6,796 bases of DNA, taken from contig JAGLUQ010000050.1 in assembly GCA_023134675.1 (NCBI GenBank), positions 1-6,796 of the forward strand. The letters are read 5' to 3'. The stretch is from Candidatus Aenigmatarchaeota archaeon. Lineage in GTDB: Archaea > EX4484-52 > GLR71. The notes beneath the pieces are model-generated. The model had not been told where the DNA came from. It was given only the letters and a program-made list of their open reading frames with translations, and ran no database searches. Within the stretch, counting starts at the first letter, position 1; each line of letters opens with the position of its first letter. Shown here piece by piece: positions 1-5,234 of this stretch. The translations under genes were made by a program, and so were the position numbers.

Positions 1-9
1 GTGATAAAT

Positions 10-702
10 ATGAAATACAAGATACGAGGCACTGTGATGCAGGTCGTAGACATGGAGCTCAATGACGGCGAATCAGTATTTACTGAGAAGGGCGGCATGT
101 CCTGGATGAGCCCTAATGTAGAAATGAATACAAATGCGAGAGGCGGGGTGATGAAAGGCCTTGGCAGGATGTTTGGCGGCGAGTCCATGTTCATGAACAC
201 TTACACAAGCACAGGCGGTCCGGCAACAATATCGTTCTCATCAGAATTCCCGGGAAAGATAGTCCCTATGTCTCTCAAAGAAGGCCAGAGCCTTATCTGC
301 CAGAAAGACTCATTCATGGTCGCTGAAAACTCTATCAACCTCAGTATAGAGTTCCAGAAAAAGCTGGGCGCAGCAATCTTCGGTGGCGAGGGATTTATCA
401 TGCAGAGAGTCACAGGTCCGGGAACTGCTTTCCTTGAGATTGCAGGCGAACTGACAGAGTATAATCTTACTGATGGCCAGATGCTGAAAATCGACCCCGG
501 CCACATAGCATTCTTTGAGCCTACAGTGACATATGACCTGAGCAGGGTGAAAGGCCTGAAAAATATATTCCTGGGCGGAGAAGGCCTGTTCCTTGCCACA
601 TTGAAAGGTCCGGGAAAGATATGGCTCCAGAGCATGCCATTGTCAACCCTGGCAAAAAAGCTTTCAGTCTATATGGTGAAAAAATCGTTAATCAAGACCT
701 GA
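10..702 (+). CDS. AIM24/TIGR00266 family protein (DUF124-like)
   Basis: This 230-residue protein belongs by its sequence pattern to the AIM24/TIGR00266 family of all-beta proteins, found in bacteria and archaea and as a mitochondrial protein in fungi. The biochemical role of the prokaryotic members is not settled. Seen directly: the family-like N-terminus 'MKYKIRG', the segment 'ESVFTEKGGMSWMSP', an 'ARGGVMKGLGRMFGGESMF' block, and recurring glycine-rich turns ('GPGTAFLE', 'GGEGLFLATLKGPGKIWLQ') that mark repeated beta units. The length fits a full-length member. I place the start at the ATG at 10 because family proteins begin 'MKY' there and a GTGAT Shine-Dalgarno-like element lies just upstream. 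An in-frame GTG at base 1 is possible, but its upstream context is outside the window. There is no signal peptide or membrane segment. The gene ends before a clear terminator and is probably transcribed separately from the next unit. Confidence 0.85.
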   Translation: MKYKIRGTVMQVVDMELNDGESVFTEKGGMSWMSPNVEMNTNARGGVMKGLGRMFGGESMFMNTYTSTGGPATISFSSEFPGKIVPMSLKEGQSLICQKDSFMVAENSINLSIEFQKKLGAAIFGGEGFIMQRVTGPGTAFLEIAGELTEYNLTDGQMLKIDPGHIAFFEPTVTYDLSRVKGLKNIFLGGEGLFLATLKGPGKIWLQSMPLSTLAKKLSVYMVKKSLIKT

Positions 703-717
703 TGAATAGCCACAGAT

Positions 718-743
718 AAAAATGGTTAAATCACCATTTTTTT
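718..743 (+). terminator. Hairpin plus T-run terminator after the AIM24-family gene
   Basis: A perfect 9-bp inverted repeat, AAAAATGGT (718-726) and ACCATTTTT (733-741), with a 6-nt loop, runs straight into further T residues up to 743. It begins 15 nt after the stop codon of the upstream gene. Archaeal RNA polymerase terminates at T-rich tracts, so the T-run alone could suffice. The A-run on the other strand means a weak bidirectional signal is possible. Confidence 0.7.
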
Positions 744-753
744 CCCACCCACC

Positions 754-787
754 TTTATAAAGCTCAGCAATCATAATCTGTTTAATA
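754..787 (+). promoter_or_regulatory. Candidate TATA boxes for the AbrB-hisG-hisS unit
   Basis: Two TATA-like elements precede the AbrB-like gene: TTTATAAA at 754-761 and TTTAATA at 781-787. With the usual archaeal spacing of about 25 nt, the first would start transcription near 780-786 and leave a leader of about 50 nt. The second would start it near 806-812, inside or next to the repeated TGAA-N4-TTCA elements. A protein bound to those elements would then block initiation or early elongation. Inferred from sequence only. Confidence 0.45.
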
Positions 788-809
788 CTTAACAAGGTCG
801 ATAATGATG

Positions 810-845
810 AAAGGTGAATGTTTTCATAAAAGGTGAATACCTTCA
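810..845 (+). promoter_or_regulatory. Tandem operator-like repeats, TGAA-N4-TTCA
   Basis: Two related 17-nt elements lie exactly 19 bp apart: AAAGGTGAATGTTTTCA (810-826) and AAAGGTGAATACCTTCA (829-845), matching at 14 of 17 positions. Each contains TGAA-N4-TTCA, a dyad. The second also has a perfect AAGGT-GAAT-ACCTT inverted repeat (830-843), and the first is flanked by ATGAAA/TTTCAT (807-812/822-827). A third copy, identical to the first, covers the hisG start (1114-1130). They overlap the start of the AbrB-like gene, so autoregulation is plausible. They could instead reflect duplicated translation-start sequence. Confidence 0.5.
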
Positions 846-1105
846 TAGGAGACTCAGCCAGTTCTAAGATTATAACAACCGTCGACCGCAAGGGAAGAGC
901 AATTATTCCCGCATCAATAAGGAAAAGATACAGCCTGAGCTCAGGTCTGGTAAGGTTATCTGTTTATAGATACATTTTTGATCGGACGATGGATCCTAAA
1001 GGCCGTATTTCCATACCTAAGGCGATAAGAGAAAAGAAAATGTCAGAAGACGCAATAATAGTCATAGACTCAATAATGTCTATTAAAAGAGGTGTATTAA
1101 GATGA
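833..1105 (+). CDS. Tandem AbrB/SpoVT-like swapped-hairpin DNA-binding protein
   Basis: A 90-residue protein with two copies of the AbrB/SpoVT (MazE-like) swapped-hairpin signature: VDRKGRAIIPASIR (residues 17-30) and MDPKGRISIPKAIR (53-66), 36 residues apart. Both fit D-x-K-G-R-x-x-I-P-x-x-I-R. Single-copy relatives bind DNA as intertwined dimers, while MraZ carries two copies in one chain; here the two halves are packed into 90 residues, shorter than MraZ. The expected role is a transcription regulator or antitoxin-type DNA binder. No toxin-like gene adjoins it, which favours the regulator reading. The GTG at 833 is the only usual start codon between an in-frame TAA (827-829) and the first motif. 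It sits within an operator-like repeat and lacks a well-spaced Shine-Dalgarno. It is followed after 12 nt by hisG in the same frame and is probably co-transcribed with it. Confidence 0.72.
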   Translation: MNTFIGDSASSKIITTVDRKGRAIIPASIRKRYSLSSGLVRLSVYRYIFDRTMDPKGRISIPKAIREKKMSEDAIIVIDSIMSIKRGVLR

Positions 1106-1113
1106 ATAAGAAT

Positions 1114-1130
1114 AAAGGTGAATGTTTTCA
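1114..1130 (+). repeat. Third copy of AAAGGTGAATGTTTTCA at the hisG start
   Basis: This 17-nt sequence is identical to 810-826 and contains the hisG GTG start (1118-1120) and first codons. The TGAA-N4-TTCA core lies at 1119-1130. It may be an internal operator for the AbrB-like protein, or a conserved translation-initiation element. The GGTG here cannot serve as a normal Shine-Dalgarno for the GTG it overlaps. Confidence 0.5.
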
Positions 1131-1771
1131 CAATAGCGCTTTCCAAAGGAGAGCTTGGCAAAAGTATAGAGAAATACCTGCTTGACAGCTACGGCATAAA
1201 TGTAGATATCGGATCAAAACCGGTCCTCACCCAGGATTATGGCAATATCTGTTTCCGTATAGTCAACTCAAGGGATGCAGCAAAGTATCTTGGACGATTC
1301 TGGGACTTTGCAATAACAGGCTACGACAACTATTGGGATGAGTCGCTTTACAGAACAATAGAAGGCATAAAAAACATAAAAATAATAAGCGAGCTAGGGG
1401 TAGACAAGGGCAGCATTAAGGTGATTGGCTCACAAGATACAGATATTGAATCGCTTAAAAAATACAATTGGGAAAAGACAATTGTTGCAGTATCAAGCTA
1501 CTATGAAAATATTGCAAGATGGATAATGGAAATGGAATATCGTTTTAGGGAAAGCAATTACGAAATTCTCACAGTCCTTGGCGCAACAGAAGGCTATGTA
1601 TCAAGAGGCGAAGCTGACCTTGCTATAGATTCTGTATTCTCTGGAAACAGTGTGGACCGTAACAACTTGAAAGTCGTTGATGATGTGATCGAGACAGAAT
1701 CAGTCCTATTGTCAACAGGCAGATACAGTTTCAAAGATTTCGATGCCCTGATGCAGGGCAATCAAATATAA
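1118..1771 (+). CDS. hisG: Divergent short-form ATP phosphoribosyltransferase (HisG-like)
   Basis: HisG joins ATP and PRPP in the first step of histidine synthesis. This 217-residue protein has the short-form length, without the C-terminal regulatory ACT-like domain. Visible landmarks are the N-terminal 'TIALSKGEL' (5-13), where the family usually has 'ALPKGRL'; 'WDFAITGYD' (62-70), matching the family's 'D-GI-G-D' stretch; and the PRPP-loop region GATEGYVSRGEADLAIDS (155-172) continuing 'VFSGNSVDRNNL' (173-184). The family pattern normally reads D-[LIV]-x-x-[ST]-G-x-T-[LM]; here it is D-S-V-F-S-G-N-S-V, with the Thr replaced by Ser. The KGR arginine is Glu. The GTG at 1118 is the only usual start after the upstream gene's stop and gives the family N-terminus. 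hisS follows 29 nt downstream, probably in the same transcript. No other histidine-synthesis gene is in the window. Catalytic activity is likely but unproven given the changed residues. Confidence 0.7.
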   Translation: MNVFTIALSKGELGKSIEKYLLDSYGINVDIGSKPVLTQDYGNICFRIVNSRDAAKYLGRFWDFAITGYDNYWDESLYRTIEGIKNIKIISELGVDKGSIKVIGSQDTDIESLKKYNWEKTIVAVSSYYENIARWIMEMEYRFRESNYEILTVLGATEGYVSRGEADLAIDSVFSGNSVDRNNLKVVDDVIETESVLLSTGRYSFKDFDALMQGNQI

Positions 1772-1800
1772 ATGAGATATGTTAATTATAGGTGTTATCT

Positions 1801-3057
1801 ATGGCAATATACCAGCCCCCGAAAGGCATGAAAGACATCGCTCCTGAAGAGATGGGGCGCAGGAAATGGATATATTCAGTAATCCGGAATGTCCTTGACA
1901 GCTACGGCTATACAGAAGTAGCCTCTGTAGAGCTTGAGATGTGGGAGACTCTAGCCGCAAAGGCAGGAGAAGAAAACTTAAACGAGGTCTACGACTTCAA
2001 AGACAAAGCAGACAGAAGATTAGCACTCAGATTTGACCTCACCTGCGGCATAGCAAGGATGGTCGCAAACATGCGCTTACCTAAACCGATAAAGATGTAT
2101 GCGATAGGAAACTCCTGGCGATATGACGCCCCACAGAAAGGCAGGTACAGGTGCTTCACCCAGTGGGATGTTGAGCTTTTCGGTATAGATTCAATAACTG
2201 CAGATGCAGAGATAATAGCAGTCTCATCAGAGATTATGAAACAGCTGGGCCTTGATCTTGAGGTCAGGATAAACGACAGGAAGCTTGTGGAAAACATATT
2301 TGCTTATCTAAAAATAGATAAGCGACTTTACAGTGATGTCATGCGCACAGTAGACAAGATACCGAAATTATCAAAAGACAACATCCTGGCAGAATTCAAA
2401 AAAGCAGGAATATCAAAAGAGCAGGCAGAATCGCTTCTAAAGATCCTCGGGCGGAAAGGAAAAGCCAAAGACCTGATACCCATACTGAAAAAAGAGTTTG
2501 AGAGCAATGCAGACATAACCGAGTCTATAAACACTCTTGAAAGTCTTTTCGCAAGCCTTGGAAGTGACAGGAACTATGTCCTTGACCTCAGCATAGTAAG
2601 AGGTATAGGATACTATACAGGCATCGTCTTTGAGGCATTTGATAAGAAAGAGCAGAAGCTGGGATCGCTTTTCGCAGGCGGCAGGTTTGACGGCCTGGTC
2701 GGTATCTACGGCACAGAAGACATGCCTGCGGTAGGCGTCGGCGGCGGCATGGAACGGCTTATGGAAGTCCTTGAGCAGAATGGATTATTCAATAAGATGC
2801 AAAGAACAAAATCTGTATTTATAGCACCGGTAAATGATGCAGTCCGACCTTATGCAAAAAAGATTGCAGCATCTTTCAGGAAAAATGGCTTCGCAGCAGA
2901 GATTGATCTGACCGGACGAAATCTCAAGAAACAGTTTGATTATGCCAACAAGAAACAGTTTGACTACATCACTGTCATCGGAGATAAAGAGAAAGAATCA
3001 AAGACATTCATGCTAAGAGACATGAAGACCGGCAAAGAGAAGAAAATGAAGTTTTGA
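1801..3057 (+). CDS. hisS: Histidyl-tRNA synthetase, archaeal type
   Basis: A class II aminoacyl-tRNA synthetase of 418 residues that charges tRNA-His in the cytoplasm. All catalytic landmarks are visible: 'LRFDLTCGIARM' (76-87, archaeal/eukaryotic form), motif 2 'GNSWRYDAPQKGRYR' (103-117), the histidine-binding 'VRGIGYYTG' (266-274, usually RGLDYYTG, so Asp is Gly here), and motif 3 'GGRFDGLVGIYG' (293-304) with 'GVGGGMERL' (312-320). A C-terminal anticodon-binding domain (about 337-418) is present, which argues for a true HisS rather than the HisG partner HisZ. I chose the ATG at 1801 because GGTG at 1791-1794 lies 6 nt upstream; an in-frame GTG at 1792 would add only three residues. The gene is closely spaced behind the HisG-like gene. 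Its 3' end (3021-3049) recurs exactly at 3892-3920. A short internal duplication repeats KKQFDY (nt 2926-2943 and 2950-2967). Confidence 0.95.
   Translation: MAIYQPPKGMKDIAPEEMGRRKWIYSVIRNVLDSYGYTEVASVELEMWETLAAKAGEENLNEVYDFKDKADRRLALRFDLTCGIARMVANMRLPKPIKMYAIGNSWRYDAPQKGRYRCFTQWDVELFGIDSITADAEIIAVSSEIMKQLGLDLEVRINDRKLVENIFAYLKIDKRLYSDVMRTVDKIPKLSKDNILAEFKKAGISKEQAESLLKILGRKGKAKDLIPILKKEFESNADITESINTLESLFASLGSDRNYVLDLSIVRGIGYYTGIVFEAFDKKEQKLGSLFAGGRFDGLVGIYGTEDMPAVGVGGGMERLMEVLEQNGLFNKMQRTKSVFIAPVNDAVRPYAKKIAASFRKNGFAAEIDLTGRNLKKQFDYANKKQFDYITVIGDKEKESKTFMLRDMKTGKEKKMKF
3021..3049 (+). repeat. Direct repeat, copy 1 (inside the hisS 3' end)
   Basis: These 29 nt, encoding the last part of HisS (around DMKTGKEKKM), are identical to 3892-3920 in the same orientation. 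This copy is part of the intact hisS reading frame, which continues to the stop at 3055-3057. Confidence 0.9.
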
Positions 3058-3061
3058 TTAT

Positions 3062-3817
3062 TTATAGTTCTATAGTTGTCTGATCATCTGGTATATTGAA
3101 ATTATCAGGCAGATGTTTTTCTGCACCTTTAGCTGATATCTTGTACCAATGCTCAGAGAATGCGATAAGATACACTTTCTTGGCATTGAATTCCTTTATC
3201 TTTTTGATAAGGTGTTTTCCGCCCAGATGATCATCATCATCTATATATTTTCCAAGTATGTACTGTCCGTCAATCACAAGGATGTCTGCCTCTTTGCATC
3301 TTTCAAGATCATCATCAGATATGCTTTTGATATCCGGGATATATACTATTTTCTTTCCCTTATTTCTTATTATATAGCCTGACATTTTAAGATTTTCAGA
3401 ATGCTTTATATCTACAGCTTCAACTTCCATTCCGCAGATATCCAACGGCCTGTTAAGTTTCAGAATCTCGCTTTTCAGCTTTATCCATGACATTTTTTTC
3501 AGATTATTATATGTATCCTCATTTAAATATACAGTAAACCCACCAAGATCTACCCAGTTAAGCTGTTCAAGTTCTGCAACGCCCCAGAAATGATCGAAAT
3601 GATAATGTGTAAGGAATACTGCTGTTATCTTCTTGATTCGGCTTTGGATAATCTGCTTTCTGATATCTGGTCCTGCATCAAGGATAATATTCTCCCCCTC
3701 ATGCTGTATCAGGAGCCCAGGTCTTAGCCGTTCTTTTGATTCCAAGCACCATCTGCAGCTGCAAGTCATCACAGGCATACCTCCTGGGGATCCTGTGCCA
3801 AGAAATGTTATTTTCAT
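3062..3817 (-). CDS. PhnP-like metallo-beta-lactamase-fold hydrolase
   Basis: A 251-residue cytoplasmic metallo-beta-lactamase-fold protein most like the PhnP group of phosphodiesterases (PhnP itself acts on cyclic ribose phosphates). Visible features are N-terminal 'FLGTGSPGGMP' (5-15); a CxCxxC cluster C19, C21, C24, matching PhnP's structural zinc site; 'LDAGPD' (46-51); the metal motif HYHFDH (H71, H73, D75, H76); 'KHSENL' (H139); 'IPDI' (D162); and 'DDHLGG' (H197, the position of PhnP's catalytic His). Where PhnP has 'THISH', this protein reads 'IAFSEHW' (218-224). By my alignment one metal-ligand His is Ala219, while H223 could serve the structural zinc. The substrate is unknown, and no phosphonate genes are nearby. 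The stop is 4 nt from that of hisS, convergent. The ATG has only a weak AAGG upstream. The gene lies between two direct copies of the hisS 3' end. Confidence 0.82.
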   Translation of the reverse strand: MKITFLGTGSPGGMPVMTCSCRWCLESKERLRPGLLIQHEGENIILDAGPDIRKQIIQSRIKKITAVFLTHYHFDHFWGVAELEQLNWVDLGGFTVYLNEDTYNNLKKMSWIKLKSEILKLNRPLDICGMEVEAVDIKHSENLKMSGYIIRNKGKKIVYIPDIKSISDDDLERCKEADILVIDGQYILGKYIDDDDHLGGKHLIKKIKEFNAKKVYLIAFSEHWYKISAKGAEKHLPDNFNIPDDQTTIEL

Positions 3818-3840
3818 GTTATCTGCCTTTTCTGAATATT

Positions 3841-3876
3841 ATAATATAGTATTTTGCCGGGATATAATATATAATT
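3841..3876 (-). promoter_or_regulatory. Candidate TATA region for the hydrolase gene
   Basis: Read on the minus strand, 3876-3861 is AATTATATATTATATC and 3850-3841 is ACTATATTAT. The first would start transcription near 3843 and leave a leader of about 25 nt. The second would give an almost leaderless message. Which one is used cannot be told from sequence. Confidence 0.4.
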
Positions 3877-3891
3877 TCAGAGTATGCGCGG

Positions 3892-3920
3892 CATGAAGAC
3901 CGGCAAAGAGAAGAAAATGA
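3892..3920 (+). repeat. Direct repeat, copy 2 (orphan hisS 3'-end fragment)
   Basis: This is an exact 29-nt copy of 3021-3049, 871 bp downstream and in the same orientation. Read in the hisS frame it gives MKTGKEKKM and then continues 'THKL' to a TAA at 3932-3934, so it is a different C-terminal ending from the intact gene. It has no coding context upstream. The hydrolase gene lies wholly between the two copies. It may be a relic of an insertion or partial duplication at the hisS 3' end. Confidence 0.88.
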
Positions 3921-3941
3921 CTCATAAACTATAAAATAGAG

Positions 3942-3975
3942 ATTACTGATATAAGTCTCAGTAATATTGCTTTTT
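3942..3975 (+). terminator. Hairpin with T-run behind the orphan hisS fragment
   Basis: A perfect 8-bp inverted repeat, ATTACTGA (3942-3949) and TCAGTAAT (3958-3965), with an 8-nt loop, is followed within 5 nt by TTTTT (3971-3975). It starts 7 nt after the TAA of the orphan hisS fragment. No complete plus-strand gene now ends here, so it may be an ancestral hisS terminator cut off from hisS. The structure is clear; the role is inferred. Confidence 0.45.
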
Positions 3976-4281
3976 CTGTATAATTCATAGGTTTTAAAAC
4001 TATGCTTGCCGCTTACGTTTTTAGAGGGTTTTACACATTTTGAAAATATTTCTGTCTTTATAATTTCAAACATATTGGACCGAAATAAGCCTTTTGATTT
4101 TTTTGAAATATTATAAAAAAAATAATGAATAAAAATCCTGATATTTACAGATAAAAATATGTAAATTTTTAACCTTTTTTTTAACTCTTTATTTGTTAAA
4201 AAATAATGTTTTTATCTTCAACAAATATTTACTCATTTTTTCATAAATCCTCTAGAAAAATCACCATATTTTTGAGCTAAC
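3976..4281. other. AT-rich intergenic stretch with several hairpins, no gene seen
   Basis: About 300 nt between divergent genes with strong A/T bias and long homopolymer runs. Structures visible: the 10-bp palindrome GTTTTAAAAC (3991-4000); ATTTACA/TGTAAAT (4143-4149/4160-4166); and TTTTTTAAC/GTTAAAAAA (4177-4185/4195-4203, 9 bp, 9-nt loop). I find no convincing coding frame, tRNA or known RNA. There is no origin-binding gene or repeated origin box beside it, so an origin is not supported. Confidence 0.6.
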
Positions 4282-4310
4282 AAATATATAGTACCTTTGT
4301 ACAAGTATAC
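4282..4310 (+). promoter_or_regulatory. TATA-like box with GTAC-CTTT-GTAC operator, upstream of the 4359 gene
   Basis: AAATATATA (4282-4290) looks like a TATA box. Directly overlapping its 3' end is TAGTACCTTTGTAC (4289-4302), followed by GTATAC (4305-4310). The 13-nt AGTACCTTTGTAC core is identical to that upstream of minD (5240-5252). From this TATA box transcription would start near 4312, so a protein on the site would sit between TATA and start, a repressing position. A second AT-rich box (AAAATAAAATA, 4332-4342) nearer the ATG is an alternative promoter. Confidence 0.5.
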
Positions 4311-4358
4311 TTTATGTCTGTTTTGACCATGAAAATAAAATAATATGTGTGAATTTTT

Positions 4359-5033
4359 ATGAAAGATCTTTTTGACTTCAACAATTTCTGGCTTATCTGG
4401 ATCTGCTGTGCCGGCAGCAAGGACGGAACTTCTCTCTTCAGGATACAGAGTACATGGGGTATCAGGACAAATTATCTTTATCATAAGGAAACAAGCCTTA
4501 ACAAGCCGTTGTTTGAGGCCATGTTGGAGAAAGGGTATCTGAAAAGAGGCAAGAAAGGTTTGGTCTCAGATTTTGAATGGATCCCGTCTTATATTCTTAA
4601 ACGCCACAAGCTTAAGTCTGATGTGCCAGGATGGTCTCTGAACAGTTTTATTGTTGAGACAATTCCGGATATACACAAGTTCATAAAAGAGTATTCTTCC
4701 GTCTTGTTTGACATGGCTTCTATAAAAGGGCTGTACCAGTCAGACCTCAACACAATAAAACGCAACGGCTCAACCATTTTTGACGACATTTTGCTGTATG
4801 TTTTCATATCAAACCTTATCCCGTTCTGCAAGCGCTACGAGGCTGACATCGTTATCCGCATGCTTTATACTTTCTTTTCTTTTTCTACAGAGAAAGATTT
4901 CTTGAGTTATTTTTATGTTCTTAACAACAAGCTTAAAAGTGATGCAATACCAATTGTGATACCTAATGAAGGCCAGCTTGTAGATGTCTTATGTCCTCTT
5001 AATTTTTCAGAAAAAGATAAGGAGTTGAAGTGA
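4359..5033 (+). CDS. Uncharacterised protein, possible winged-helix segment
   Basis: I do not recognise this 224-residue protein. It is alpha-rich, with no signal peptide or clear membrane helix. Residues about 25-75 ('RTNYLYHKETSLNKPLFEAMLEK' region, then 'GYLKRGKKGLVSDFEW') resemble a winged helix-turn-helix: a helix ending in 'L-EKGYLKRGKKGL' followed by a beta-like stretch. The remainder (about 95-224) shows no motif I can name. A short N-terminal run 'FWLIWICCAG' (10-19) is hydrophobic but too short to call a membrane anchor. The ATG at 4359 has GTGTGA (4347-4352) 6 nt upstream, a fair Shine-Dalgarno. The DUF5679 gene starts 5 nt after its stop, so the two are likely co-translated. A GTAC palindrome shared with minD lies upstream. 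If the winged helix is real, this protein is a candidate to bind that site; this is inference. Confidence 0.6.
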   Translation: MKDLFDFNNFWLIWICCAGSKDGTSLFRIQSTWGIRTNYLYHKETSLNKPLFEAMLEKGYLKRGKKGLVSDFEWIPSYILKRHKLKSDVPGWSLNSFIVETIPDIHKFIKEYSSVLFDMASIKGLYQSDLNTIKRNGSTIFDDILLYVFISNLIPFCKRYEADIVIRMLYTFFSFSTEKDFLSYFYVLNNKLKSDAIPIVIPNEGQLVDVLCPLNFSEKDKELK

Positions 5034-5038
5034 TTATT

Positions 5039-5185
5039 ATGGTAGATGCATACTGTGTCAAATGCAATGAAACAAAAAAGATAAAGAAACCTAAGTCTGT
5101 TACTTTGAAGAATGGAAAGCTTGCAACAGCCGGCGTTTGTCCGACCTGCGGCACAAAATTATATCGTATGGGTCCGTTGTTATAA
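5039..5185 (+). CDS. DUF5679 small zinc-ribbon protein
   Basis: A complete 48-residue protein, MVDAYCVKCNETKK at its start, with two CxxC pairs: C6/C9 ('YCVKC') and C34/C37 ('CPTCG'). Between them is 'KPKSVTLKNGKLATAG', the conserved basic/turn segment of the DUF5679 family, and the end 'GTKLYRMG' matches that family's 'GTKMFRIG'. The four cysteines predict one zinc bound in a ribbon fold similar to those in topoisomerase I C-terminal fingers; the cellular role of the family is unknown. The start ATG lies 5 nt after the preceding stop, and AGTGAT (5028-5033) overlapping that stop is a well-placed Shine-Dalgarno. GGAG at 5021-5024 is a farther alternative. The gene is tightly coupled to the 4359 gene. 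Confidence 0.88.
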   Translation: MVDAYCVKCNETKKIKKPKSVTLKNGKLATAGVCPTCGTKLYRMGPLL

Positions 5186-5186
5186 T

Positions 5187-5211
5187 AGTTCGAATTCTAC
5201 ACGGCTGGAAC
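5187..5211 (+). other. Weak hairpin after the DUF5679 gene
   Basis: AGTTC (5187-5191) and GAACT (5207-5211) can pair around a 15-nt loop just after the stop codon, followed by a moderately T-rich stretch (5212-5229). It might help end the upstream transcript, but the stem is short and there is no clean T-run. Confidence 0.25.
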
Positions 5212-5234
5212 TGTTTAGCTTTGCTTTCAGAAGT

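Noticed and set aside
201..635. 144-codon minus-strand frame
   Set aside because: It lies wholly antisense to the well-supported AIM24-family gene and has no family resemblance.
833..1105. Antitoxin of a toxin-antitoxin pair
   Set aside because: AbrB-fold antitoxins are usually next to a small toxin gene; here the neighbours are hisG and an AIM24-family gene, with no PIN, MazF-like or other toxin frame.
1801..3057. HisZ rather than HisS
   Set aside because: The motif 2 and 3 residues, the VRG-YYTG histidine-binding motif and a full C-terminal anticodon-binding domain are present, as expected for a charging enzyme.
3819..4073. 84-codon minus-strand frame upstream of the hydrolase gene
   Set aside because: It runs antisense through the orphan hisS fragment and the hairpin and covers the likely hydrolase promoter. 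Its composition is AT-driven and it resembles no family.
4233..4484. 83-codon minus-strand frame
   Set aside because: It overlaps the promoter/operator region and the start of the better supported 4359 gene, and shows no recognisable motif.
5182..5203. tRNA T-loop-like TTCGAAT after the DUF5679 gene
   Set aside because: The flanking bases do not form a 5-bp T-stem, and no D-arm, anticodon arm or acceptor stem can be drawn.
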